Program-made: the position numbers and the translations under genes | Shown: positions 10,201 through 19,769 of the stretch, piece by piece | How the letters are laid out: every line of letters begins with the position of its first letter | Numbering within the stretch: position 1 is the stretch's first letter | Notes under the pieces: model-generated | What the model saw: only the letters and a program-made list of their open reading frames with translations | Told to the model about the DNA's origin: nothing | Database searches by the model: none | NCBI GenBank assembly: GCA_003993805.1 | Contig: RSEF01000026.1 | Span: forward strand, 5,476,965-5,540,964 | Direction of reading: 5' to 3' | Source of the DNA: Himantopus leucocephalus | Taxonomy: Eukaryota; Chordata; Aves; Charadriiformes; Recurvirostridae | Length of the DNA: 64,000 nt

Positions 10201-13200
10201 CCACACCAGGAGAGGCTTGGCTGGCGTCGTGCCACTGTTCTGGACTCACTAGTGGGTATCGGGCGGAAAATGTCTCTTGGAAAATGAGGTTTTGAGGAAA
10301 GGAAAGCATTTCATGGGAACGGGTAAAATTAACTGGAATCAGAACTTGGTCTCGTTTGCTGCTTTTCTGTAATGCCAAAGCGTTCTTGAGAAGTATGTTA
10401 GTGCGCTAATTAAGTTTCTAATGAAATTTATACTAGACACTGCTGTATCCATATTTCATTTTACTCCATTTTATATGGCATTGAAAAACCTATTTGAGCA
10501 TTACTTGATTTCAAAAGGGAAATTTTTGGAATTGCCATTCTCAGGCAAATCTCAAAATTTGCAATTTTTGTGCTCTGCTTTAGAATTAAAACAGCTGCTG
10601 AAATGTTGGAAGTTCCCACTGTGGGGAAACTGTGGTTGCACCTATACCATTAAGAGGCACGGTTTTAAACTAGATTAATGCAAGCTGAGCTTATCTAAGA
10701 AGGCTATCGCAGGTTGACTTTACGCTGGGGGAAGGACGTCCGTGCAGTGACGCAGTGAGTCGGACTGCAGGCGTGGGGCAGCCCCGGGTGTCTGCGGCCG
10801 CCGCGGCACGCCGAGAGCGCAGGCACGAGGCTTCCTCATGGCCACTGCTTAGCGCAGAGAGAGTAGATGGCTCAAAAGCGATGGCAGGTTGACAGGTCTC
10901 CTTCCTGTGGCTTCTCTTCCTGAGGATCCCAAAATCATTTTGCCAACTGTTCGTAGCTCCTTGTTCGGCGGCAGAGCGGGGGGGAACACAAGCATGGGGG
11001 GGGGGATGCAGCGCCCGGAGGGCAGGAGATGCTCTGGACAGACACAGCACCATGAACCCCGTCAGCTCGATGGCTTTGAAATCACCAAGAGATGCTCCTC
11101 CGACCTGAAGCCGGGTCTTGGCACAGGCGGCAGGCTCGGCTCTGACATCTCATCTTGCAGCCTGAGAATTTGCCTTTTGTGATACTGCCTCTCCCCATCG
11201 TGTGCAGCGCGCTCTCGACTCGGTTAAGACAGTTTGGACAGCCTAAATCCCTGGACCCTCGGCCACGTCAACCGCTCCCGGGGCTCTTAACGGGCTCCCT
11301 CTGTCATTACTGGCAGTGAAGAGACGCAGGCAGCCTCGCGCTGTGAGGTGATGCACAAGCAGCGCTTGGGGGCTCTGAACTTGACCAAACCACGTTTAAA
11401 ACAACAACAACTAAACAAGACAAAAAAGCAAGCAAGCAAGAAAAGCGCCAAAGTGTTGTTCCTGCCCACGGTACGCATCGCGTCTCAGCTCCGTACCCTC
11501 TGATGGCCACGCGTAGCTCTCCCACCTAACGTGACTCAGGCAAATAACCTCAGCCCCGTCCGGGAGGAACGCTGAGCTTCGTGCCCCTCCACAGCCCCAG
11601 GCGGTGCCGTCCGATGCCCGCGAGCACAGCTCAAACTGGGGCCTGGTCCCGGCTCGGCACGTTCCCCTTGGCACTGGTTCTGCTCTCGCCCCCGACCGTG
11701 CCACATCATGGTCAACTGCGAACGCTGCCTGCTCCCGAAAACGGCCCTGGGAGGGGCGGCCTGGCACTGGTTTAGTTCTCCACCGTCACTTACGGCGTTG
11801 GGGGTTTCTTGAGGTCTTTCTGCAAACCAAGTGCTGTGAAACCCCTGGAGTTCCCCTTGTCCGTGCCTGGGCGAAGTGTGGTCCAGCTCTGCCTCTCCCG
11901 ACCCGACGTGTGCCCAAGCACTGTGCCGCGATGACACCTCCGGCCTCTTCTCCCAGCTCAGCGCCGGGGGACGGCAGTGCTGCCCCGTTCCCTGTGGACA
12001 GTGCCGCGAGCCCCCGCAGCTGCCAGAGCGCCGGTGCCCCCCTCCTCTGTCGGGAGATGCTCAGCCTCTTGTGCAACCCGTCCCGCAGGGCCCGTGAGCT
12101 CCTTTCACACGGAGCCTCGTCGCTGCTGACGTGTGCTCCAAGAGCTGTGCCACTGAGCTTGAGATGAGAGCGTGGTCTGGCTGCGCAGGGGGATCCGAGG
12201 CTGCTGGAGTCCTTCCCCTGGGAAAAATGATTCACCTCCCCATTGCTCTCGCAACCACTTCGATAGTCCTGAAAGATCAACTTGGGAGCCAAACTGTCCT
12301 GGCTTCTGTTCTCTTCCCTTCCCGTGGAGTCGACACGAAACCTGTATTTTGGTGGGAGGCTGGAAAGCCCCAGGCAGCTGTTGGAGGCACCTCGTTCAGA
12401 TAGGATCAAATCCAACATCCCTGCCTCTCTGCCTGATAAAGAGCAAATTCCAACGCGCCTGGCAGCATTTCACCTCCTGAAGTTCTTTGCATGCTTCCCA
12501 AGGATGCTGCGCTTTCCTTCCTCTGTTCTCCCTGGCTGTGGGCAGACAATTTATAGCCAACTGCAAAGCACTTCAGGTTGCAAGGTGCTATAGACATTTG
12601 AGATATTATTTTATTATTATAAACCCTGAGTATTTTATTAAGCCCCACTAGGAACGGGGCCATCCTGGCCTGCTGGAATTGTTAACGCCTTGGAATGATT
12701 AATAGTCCTAATTTCCTCACTTAGAGCCACTACTCTGTATGTTGAGAGCGTTAGTCTCACTTGAATAATTTTTAATATCATAATGCTGAGCCACTACCAG
12801 TGCCATTCAAGGGACATATTTTTCCCTCTCTGCACCGTGATCTTTCTGTTTCTGGTGTGTCTCCCTTTCTCCAGGTGTGTGCCTTTGGTTCCCCGCCGGT
12901 CCCCCCTCTCTGCGGTTCTCCTGCACCCCTGCGCTGTTGGTGGGATGCGGTTTCTGTGGGAAGGACTGAACCGTCCGGGAGATGCTGCAGTCCCGGGGAG
13001 CTGGACCCAAACGGGCGCCCTGCCCTGCGCCCCTCCGCTGATGCGGGAGTGTTTGCTGTTGGCATCTCGTATCGAGAGTGACCTGGAAACCGAGGTCTGT
13101 TCTGCGTGCCGTGGTGTAAAGGTGAGACACGGTGTGTGCAGAACATTTATCGTGAGCACAAAGGCGCTGAGTGCTGGCGCCGCTGCAGAGCCAGAGGAGG

Positions 13201-16200
13201 GGTGAGGGTGGGAGGTTATAAAAGCAGCGGGAGAAAAGGACTCTGGTGCCTTCTGCAATAATGGCCAAAATCTCGCTCGGCGCTGAGTGAAAGCGATTCC
13301 TCGGTGGCATTGTTGTGATGTATGAATACAACACAAATTGCTCATCAAATATATGCTTTATCCTTAAGCATCATTTTTTTTCTCTCTTCCCAAAATCTCC
13401 AAGCACTTTACGAAGAGCTGGGGAAGTAAGACAGTCTCTGGGGGTAAAGCGGGACGGATGGTTCTTCTCTGGTCCGTGGCATTCCTTGTGCGCGAGCTGC
13501 CCACAGCAGAGGCTGCCTGCTTCTACAGGACCCAGCCCAGCACGGCCCTCCTCACGGTGGGCTGCAGGCACTGCTGAAACCGGTATTAGTCATAGTAAAA
13601 GCTAATGAGTTTGGAAGAGCAGAAGGATTTTTTCTTCTGCATTTCTTTGTAAGAAAGATTTCCTATAGGTGAAAGTGACCCTAAATGAAAAATGAACTAA
13701 GAAACGCAATTAGGATTATTATAACGGCGCAGAGTGACTGAGAGAACCCATCTGTTCAATACACCCCAACCGCGAACACCAGGGCTGCTGCAAAGGCCAC
13801 AGGGTTCATTCTCCATCAGTCTGACGTTACTTTAAAACTTATTTTTCAAAGCGCGGCTGCCTGGACAGCCGGGGCTGCGGAGCGCCTCGGGATAAAGACT
13901 TCCTGGTCGCTGACCTCCTGCTTTTATTGCCATGCGAAGCGCTCTGCAACAACAAACGCGCAGCCGGTGCGAACCCCCTGCAGATGCCCCGAGCGCTGCC
14001 GCGCCGCACGTCCTCTCCCCTTCGAGACGGCCGGTCCCCCCGGTACCTCGCCTGCGACGGCCCCGGGGCCGGCTGGACGCGGAGCTGCTCTGCAGCGGGG
14101 GCACGCGCGGAGGAGGGAACGGTTCGTCCGTGGCACAGGATGGCATCGGGAGCTACGGACACCCACGCCTCGGAGCCGCCACGTAAGCTGCCAGACCCTC
14201 TGCTAGCGAAGCCCTGCTGGGGCGGGTGCGGGTCTGCCCTGCTGGGGCTGGCACGGAGGGGAGGCAGCGACACCCCCGCGCGCCCCAAAGGGTTACAGGG
14301 CTGTGGAGTTCCTCCATGCAGCTGTCTTTCCCTTGGCTTAATTTCAAACATTCCTATTGATGCTATTTCCCCTCCCACACACCTCAGTGGGATGCCTGTT
14401 TAAACGAGCCCCTCTCTCCTGTATCCACAGACATGTGGCTCGGTTTTTCCATGGATCCTTGTGCCCATCCACCGCACCTGGACCAGGACCCAGCACTGGT
14501 GCCACGACAGAAACGCACGGCAAAGCCCGGAGAGGCACGGCGGCGGGAGCGCTGCCCCTTCCTACCCGCCACGGTGGGAACGGCCCCTTCTCCACCTGCG
14601 AGGGGGGTGGCCTTGCCGAGCCCTCGGGACGGGCTTGACGCCAGCTCCCGGGGTCGCCGGAGCACGGAGGGGCAGGACGGGCGCTCCTCCTTCACGCTCT
14701 GCCCCGGGCGCGTTCTCCCTGCCCGTGAGCGCAGACCCCCTTCCCCGGCCGAGGAAGGGAGCCGGAGCTCGGCGGATGCCTAACTCTGGACCAGAGCATC
14801 CCCGAGGGTGAGTGCCCGCCCAGGCATCGTGCCCCGGGGCGCAGCGGCTCCCCCAGCAGCCCCCGTAACCCGCCGATGCCTTGAGGAGCCCCACGTGGCC
14901 ACCAAGCTCCCGCACGCTCCCCGACCCGCGCCCAAGCTCGCGCTAGTCTCCCTTCCACAGATTTGTTTTATCTCTTTGGGAGCCTGATGCCTCCCATCTG
15001 TTCCAATGCCAGATGAAATTAAATATTTGTAGTTTCCAAGGGCTGTGGTTAGCAATAAACAAGTTAGCTAACGAGGCTTTGGGGGGGCTCAGGCGGGCTC
15101 GCAGGCGAGCGGGTATGTGTGAGGGTGGGGTGCGGGGGGGTGTGCGCGGACGGCTTTGTGTACATTCTTCTTTAACCAAACCTTCAACGCAAAATGGCTT
15201 TCCACACCAGAGCAGCCCGCGGGGCTCTCAATCGTGAGTAAACTCTACTTAGTTATTTACACCAAGTTTGTTTATTGCACGGTTGATGTTTATAAGCAAC
15301 ATTTGTCTAATCTTCCAAATCTTTCAGAAGGAATTTCAGAGGCCGCTTTTGGGGCCCGGCGTGCTCTCGCGGCACGCGGGGCACAGCCCTGCCAGGCGGG
15401 CGCCCGGCGAGCGCCGCTGTCCCCGGACCATGCCGTTCTCCCTGCCCGAGTGCGCTCAAGCGTAAATGGGATTTAGGGATTTTCCCGGTGCATTCCTTCT
15501 TAATTTCCGTCTGTGTTTCAGTTGGTATTTTGTCGCTAAGTAACGCGTTATAGTTTGGGAGCCTTTCTGCATGGATGCGGCTCCCCACAGCCACGGCGGT
15601 CCCGCAGCCATGGTTAGCCACCGCGGCCTCAGAGCCCGGCCGGCGCCGCCGGCACGGCTGCGCCAGCACCCAGGGCCAGCCCGAGCCCGTCCCCTCGGCC
15701 CGCGCAAACCCCGGTCGCGCCGCTACGTGCTCCGAGCACATGCATACACACATGCACCCACGGACACTTTTTCGAGTGCCAAAGTTCACCAATTCCTGGC
15801 GGTTTTGTGCGGCGGCGCGGGCCGGGCCTGACGTCACTGAAAATTAATAATTTGCAGTTGTTTAGAAGAAACATTTGGTTGATATTTCCTTTCCATGTAC
15901 TGTGATCAGAACTGACCCATTTTTTTCTATTAATCTACTTTAAAAGTCGACTCTGAAAATGAGAAGCATTTCCTCTATTTCCACAAGTTTATTGTGTGTG
16001 AATCCCTAGAAGAATTTGGCAATAATAATAAAAATAAGGAACGATGATGCACCACCAAATGTATTTACTGTAATATCAGTAGTGCTAAAGATGTGCTTGG
16101 AAACCTATGTAAATCACTGAATAACTTTTTCCCAAACCACAGCTGGCTGAAACCATTTTCAGTAAAACACAAATTTCATCTAAACATGCTATTTTATCAG

Positions 16201-18824
16201 AACTGACACGTCCAGCAAAACGGCGCTCGCTTCAACGAAGGCTTTTCTTAGGAATGTTCTGGTCTACAGAAGAGAGAGTGCGATCGAAAAACTGAAAAAA
16301 TGTGAGTTTAACATACTTGCTTTCTCATTTTTTCTGTTTTAAAAGTCACGTACTTAAGGTCCCTGGGACCACTTCTGCTTGCCGAAGATGCCGCGAGGCA
16401 TCGTGCGCGGGTGCGCCACGGCGGAGGAGCCAGCCGGGCGGCGGGGGGAGCGGCCGGGCCCCGGGCCCCCCAGGCTGGGCTCCTGCCCCCGCCACCCCGG
16501 GGCTGCCCCCGCTCCCCTGTCTGCCTCGGACCAGAGGCCGCCAGCCGGGGAGTCGGTCTGCAAGCTGAGAACACAAACTGCTGCGGGAGCTAAATCTAGC
16601 TGCCTCCAAATAAGCCACAGCTACCGCGGCTTAAAATGTGGCTGGTTTTCCTCCCGCTTGTCGGGAAGAGATGGGCGCTTGGAATTAGGGCAGACACCGC
16701 GGTGGAGTCACTGTGGGGAGAAGTGGGGCACAACAGCAAGGAAAATAGGTGTTTTCATACTCTTCCTAAAGAAAGAATTTTCACCCTCAGCCAGCATCCA
16801 AGTGCGTTACCAGAACTGCCCGGCTCTGGCCAGGCGATGCTGTGACCACTCGCTATCTCGCCTTTTTCCAGCTACGTTATGCCACTCACCCGCTCCTCAG
16901 CTCTAATGAGCCTCCCCTTCTCTTGCCTCCTCGATAATGAAGTGAAATAATCCAACTTCTCTGCTGCCCTAAGACTCTTCCTTCCTTCCTCGGCTTTTAG
17001 CGTGTCGGCAACATCACCTTCCACAGAGATGCTGTCCTGTCTTCGCCTGCCCCGCTGGCTGGGGGCAGATCTGGCGGCTGGCAGCCGGGCCAGCGCCTGT
17101 ATCAACCTGATACTCGCCGACGGTGACTCATTTTCTTGCCCAGTGATTTCAGTTCCCCGTGAGCTGCAGGAGCTCTCCTCCGGGCATGGCTGGGAACGGC
17201 ATTGCTGTTGCAGGTTTGCGTTGTATGCGCCCCCCCCAAAGCCGGTGCTGCCCTCTGCGAGAATTTGCTCCTCATGCGATCCACCTTTTGTGCCTGGTTG
17301 CAACCCGCTGCCCGAGCGGCACGTCCCCCTGGGCTCCCCGCTCCCTCCCAGCCCCACAGCTTTCCTCTTCGCCTTCCTCACCCTGGAACCGCTCTCCCAG
17401 CGATGCCAGCCTGGCCACGACTGCCACACGCCCAGACGTGCTCTCAAACACTAGGAATACTTGTGCTATCGGTATGACTATGAAGTGCTCCCGGGCCCTT
17501 GCAACGTGCTCCACAGTAGCTGAGGAATTCCAGAAACCACCGTTCTCTTTCGGTGGCAGATGGGTTGAATTTGATTAAGTTCTGCTTCATCCACTGCAAT
17601 GTGCTAACGATGATGAGATTGACGTGGAAAACAGTGTTTTCCACAAGATTAGAGAGGACTTTTATAGGGCGGAGGACACAGAACTTTTCTCCAGCCAACT
17701 ATTTTTTCCTCCAGTGTTACTGAGCTACTGAAGCAGCACAGGGTCGCTCCGAAAACTTCACATTCCTTGTTTTCAATTCTCATTCTGCACACACGACTTT
17801 TCATTGTTACAGGAACTGGGACAGGAGGAGATTAATTTCTAGAAGGCTGATATTTTCTACGGCACCGTTTCTATCTGTTACACAGCCCCACGCAAATGAG
17901 GGAGAACCGCAACTCGGTACCTCAGGCGAAGCTGTAACGCGAGTGCGCGGGGCAGTCCCGCAGCCCCACCGGCGCCGGGAGCTGCGGCGCTCTCCGGCTG
18001 CAGAGGGCGGACCGCGGGGGGGGGGCCGCTCGCCGCTGCGGCTGTCCCCGTCAAACCGTACCGAGGGGCCGATCCTGCCGCCCCCCCCCGGCCGGGAGCG
18101 ACGGCTTTCGGGGGGTCGCGGCGTGTGGGGCCGGGCGCCCCCGCAGATGCGGCGGGAGCCGGGGGGGGGTCCCCGCGGAAAGTCCGGCACCGGGGACAAA
18201 CGAGCGGCGACGACGCTTTCGGGGCGCGGGGTGCCCGGGGGAGGGGGGAGCGCCCCGGGGAAAGCCCCGGCCCCGCGGCAGGTTGGGGGCGCGGACGGTT
18301 CCCCCTCCGCCGCTCTTCCCCGGGAGCCGCGGCCGCCGCCGCGCAGGTGGAGGCGGGGGGAGCCCCGAGCCCGTCCTGCCGCGGGGCTGCCAGCCGGGAC
18401 CGGGGGGAGCCGGGGAGCCCCGGCCGGTCCCCGCAGCCGCGGCCGCACGTCGGGCGCTGGGCTCCGGCCCCGGCTCCGCGGGGCTCGCTGCGCTCCCGCC
18501 GCCGCCGCCGCCCCAGCCGCCGCCGGGCTCCATCCCCGGCTCCATCCCCATCCCCATCCCATCCCCATCCCCATCCCCATCCCGCGGGCGAGCCCCGCGC
18601 AGCTCCCGCCGGCGGCGGCCCGGGGACCGTCGGGGCGGCGGCCCCGTCGCGGGGACTCACCACCACGAGGAGTCGGCGCGGGGCGTCAGGGCGAGCAGGA
18701 GGAGGACGAGGGGGAGGCAAAGCCGCGGGGCCGCGCCCGCCGTCCGAGGGAAGGCTCCGCACTCCGCACGCCCGGGGGCCAAGGCAATCCCAGGAGACGC
18801 TTCCAGGCGGTTTGGGCTGAGCAT
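1016..18824 (-). CDS. WNT2B: WNT2B, complete secreted Wnt ligand (5 coding exons)
   Basis: Wnt family glycoprotein that binds Frizzled/LRP receptors and activates beta-catenin signalling; in vertebrates it is linked to eye margin, dorsal midline, lung and limb development (family knowledge). Coding exons 18824-18661, 5055-4835, 3240-2963, 2530-2266 and 1245-1016 give 1158 nt including TGA, 385 residues, against 391 in human. Intron phases are 2, 1, 0 and 1. A hydrophobic signal peptide lies at about residues 34-50. The mature part has 25 cysteines, a sequon at N111, the lipidation motif [10 protein letters not shown] with the acylated serine at S237, and the C-terminal finger [11 protein letters not shown] at 354-364. 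It reads as WNT2B and not WNT2 because of stretches such as [23 protein letters not shown] and the C-terminus KRAEWLDQT (human WNT2B ends KKAEWLDQT). No frameshift or missing key residue is seen. Confidence 0.97.
1246..2265 (-). other. WNT2B: WNT2B intron 4
   Basis: GC-rich intron with canonical ends. It contains a single ambiguous base at 2056 flanked by two copies of a 14-base direct repeat. No other feature is seen. Confidence 0.85.
2056..2056. other. Single-N position between direct repeats
   Basis: One N in WNT2B intron 4 between two copies of YGTGAGGTGCTGYG (2042-2055 and 2057-2070). Likely an unresolved contig join. Confidence 0.7.
2266..2530 (-). CDS. WNT2B: WNT2B coding exon 4 (lipidation motif)
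   Basis: Encodes residues 222-309 and one base of codon 310, from [19 protein letters not shown] through [15 protein letters not shown]237 in this motif is the conserved palmitoleoylated serine that Porcupine modifies and that is needed for secretion and Frizzled binding (family knowledge). The acceptor is tcttcccacag|GCTGTG and the donor is TCAGCAG|GTAAAA. Confidence 0.96.
2531..2962 (-). other. WNT2B: WNT2B intron 3
   Basis: Short GC-rich intron of 432 bases with GTGAGT donor and CACAG acceptor. Nothing else is recognised in it. Confidence 0.88.
2963..3240 (-). CDS. WNT2B: WNT2B coding exon 3
   Basis: Encodes residues 129-221, [15 protein letters not shown] through LHNNRCGRM, including the Wnt hallmarks FDWGGCSDN and [11 protein letters not shown]. 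The acceptor is cgcggcag|GCAGCAGG and the donor is AGGATG|GTGAGT. The exon ends in phase 0. Confidence 0.96.
3241..4834 (-). other. WNT2B: WNT2B intron 2 with two AT-rich islands
   Basis: GC-rich intron. Two AT-rich stretches, 3690-3800 and 4550-4715, stand out from the background. The second carries a 12-base motif CCCATTACTGYT twice, at 4569-4580 and 4689-4700, and a homeodomain-like TTGATTAATTT. They resemble conserved enhancer DNA, but conservation cannot be tested here. Confidence 0.5.
4835..5055 (-). CDS. WNT2B: WNT2B coding exon 2
   Basis: Encodes residues 55-128 and the first base of S129: [17 protein letters not shown] through [10 protein letters not shown]. The acceptor is ctctcgcag|GTACATC. 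The preferred donor is CGAA|GTAGGT. A second donor 4 nt downstream (GTTCTG) would give the same protein if paired with a shifted acceptor. Contains four conserved cysteines and the sequon N111-C112-S113. Confidence 0.95.
7829..7852. repeat. Perfect 24-bp palindrome
   Basis: AACTTCATTTTT followed immediately by its reverse complement, with no spacer. It lies in an AT-rich island of WNT2B intron 1 and could form a cruciform or hairpin, or be a trace of an old inverted-repeat element. Confidence 0.9.
10152..10187. repeat. 18-bp tandem duplication
   Basis: GCCTCCCGCACCGCGGCT occurs twice in tandem, the second copy ending in G, in WNT2B intron 1. Confidence 0.85.
12555..12640 (+). mobile_element. 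Possible ancient SINE/L3-type 3' tail
   Basis: AAAGCACTTCAGGTTGCAAGGTGCTATAG followed by an ATTATT-rich tract resembles the shared 3' end of old amniote SINEs and L3/CR1-like LINEs (AAAGCACTTTGG..GGTGCTATAAATGC..(TATTAT)n). This is recognition by eye; a repeat-library match would be needed to name it. Confidence 0.45.
15829..15836. promoter_or_regulatory. Consensus CRE (TGACGTCA) at edge of an intronic CpG block
   Basis: Full palindromic CREB/ATF site with a CCAAT motif at 15788-15792. On the WNT2B sense strand it lies just upstream of a CpG-rich block (15340-15828) and just downstream of an AT-rich stretch, an arrangement seen at some internal promoters. No exon with a supporting donor and reading frame was identified. 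Confidence 0.4.
18498..18513. repeat. (CCG)n trinucleotide run
   Basis: Short GCC/CCG run within the WNT2B promoter island, beside the CCATCCCC repeat. Confidence 0.75.
18530..18584. repeat. CCATCCCC repeat; G-quadruplex-prone on the WNT2B sense strand
   Basis: About nine units of CCCCAT/CCCAT. On the minus (sense) strand this is GGGGATGGGGAT.., with many G-runs separated by AT. It starts 76 bases downstream of the WNT2B exon 1 donor, so it would be in the pre-mRNA. Confidence 0.85.
18661..18824 (-). CDS. WNT2B: WNT2B coding exon 1 (signal peptide)
   Basis: Encodes residues 1-54 plus two bases of W55, beginning [10 protein letters not shown] and ending ..RADSSWW. The donor is TGGTG|GTGAGT with GT at 18660-18659. 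The start was chosen because ML.P matches the known start of the WNT2B signal-peptide isoform, the -3 base is G, and no other in-frame ATG lies close upstream. The frame stays open far upstream, but that is expected in a stop-poor CpG island. The hydrophobic core [12 protein letters not shown] is followed by a short polar stretch typical of a cleaved signal sequence. Confidence 0.93.
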
Positions 18825-19000
18825 ATCTCTCCGGGGCGGGCTCCAGACGCAGGAATGACCGGGGCGGGGGGTCCCGCCCGCGCTCCCCTCGGGGGCACTG
18901 CCCGTCACGGCCCCGCGGCGCGGCTGCCGGCTCCGCGCTGCCGAGCGAGCCCCGGCTGCGCCCCCGCTCCCAGGCGCATGCTGCCGCACGGGGGGCGGCG

Positions 19001-19033
19001 GGGCAGGGCAGGGCCGGGCCGGGCCGGGCCGGG
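19001..19033. repeat. (GGGCC/GGGCA)n run in WNT2B 5' region
   Basis: Six or seven pentamer units of GGGCA and GGGCC in the CpG island upstream of the start codon. Probably transcribed as C-rich 5'UTR on the minus strand. Confidence 0.75.
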
Positions 19034-19187
19034 CGGCGGCGCTCCCCGCGGGGTGCCGGGCCGGGGCGCTCAGCGGGGCCGGCGCCCCCCGAGCGGCGCG
19101 GGGCGGGCGGCGGGGCCGGGCCGGGCCATGGAGGTCCTCTGGCGGAGGGCGAGGGCGCTCTGGGGATGGGAGCGCGGGGGCCGCGGC

Positions 19188-19228
19188 CAAATATTGACAG
19201 CGCCCGCCGTGCTGCGGGCTCTCATTGG
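19188..19228 (-). promoter_or_regulatory. WNT2B: Candidate WNT2B core promoter: CCAAT box and TATA-like AT block
   Basis: On the minus strand a CCAAT box (19228-19224) is followed about 30 bases later by the only AT-rich patch in the island, TCAATATTTG (about 19197-19188). That spacing would place initiation near 19150-19170 and give a 5'UTR of roughly 330 bases before the ATG at 18824. This is inference from motif spacing only. Confidence 0.35.
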
Positions 19229-19352
19229 GCAGAGTCAGAGGCGCGGAGCCGCCGCTCCGGCCGGACCGACCCCCACCTCCCCAAGGGCAGGTCGGACAGC
19301 CCCCTCCGGGCCCCTGCCCACCGCCCGCGGGGCCGCTCCCACCGCCGCGCCC

Positions 19353-19381
19353 GCACCCGCGCCCGCGCCCGCACCCGCGGG
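19353..19381. repeat. (RCCCGC)n hexamer run
   Basis: Five units of ACCCGC/GCCCGC upstream of the WNT2B promoter, inside the CpG island. Confidence 0.75.
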
Positions 19382-19769
19382 GACGCGGCGCGGAGCCGCC
19401 GGCCGCGGCCGCCCCGTCGGGCTCCGCCCGGGGAAGGGGCGCAGCGGCGCGGCGGGATGCTCGGGGCCGGGGCCGCCGCCGGCTCCTCCCGCGCTCGCCC
19501 CCGCCAGGTGTCACTGCAGGGTGGGAAACGGCCGGCGGGGCTGCCCGGGGGCTCCGCGCCCCGCCGGGGGGTGTGTGGGGGGGGACCGCCCGCCGCCGCC
19601 CCTCGCCGCGCCCGCGGGCTGCTCCGGCCCCGGTGCGGGCAGCGGCGCCGGCGTGCGGGGAGCCGGGCGGGCCTCGGGGCGGTGCGGCCCCCGCAGCTGC
19701 CCGGGGACGGGGCGGGGGGGACGCAGTCGCGGTTCTTAGGACGTGCGCTCCCCGGGGCGGTGATGGCCC

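Larger units (their letters stand above)
5056..18660 (-). other. WNT2B: WNT2B intron 1 (13.6 kb)
   Basis: Large first intron separating the signal-peptide exon from the Wnt domain. It has GC-rich stretches (notably 13840-14960 and 15340-15835) alternating with AT-rich islands at 7600-7930, 10280-10690, 12545-12800, 13570-13730, 14940-15340, 15837-16380 and 17440-17880. It includes a perfect 24-base palindrome at 7829-7852, an ancient-SINE-like tail near 12555-12640, a full CRE at 15829-15836 and a G-quadruplex-prone tract at 18530-18584. No internal exon is supported. Confidence 0.75.
17930..19760 (-). promoter_or_regulatory. WNT2B: CpG-rich promoter island of WNT2B
   Basis: A dense CpG- and GC-rich block surrounds WNT2B exon 1 (18661-18824) and extends about 900 bases upstream. 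It includes GCC and GGGCC repeats and ends abruptly into ordinary sequence near 19770. Such islands typically mark promoters of developmental genes. The transcription start is not determined by the sequence. Confidence 0.7.

Noticed and set aside
17994..18010. CTCF-like CTGCAGAGGGCGG in the WNT2B island
   Set aside because: The match is partial and such GC-rich words are expected often in a CpG island.
17943..19739. Plus-strand open frame of 598 codons antisense to WNT2B exon 1
   Set aside because: Composition-driven open frame across the CpG island, rich in Arg/Gly/Pro/Ala, with no domain and no splice context.
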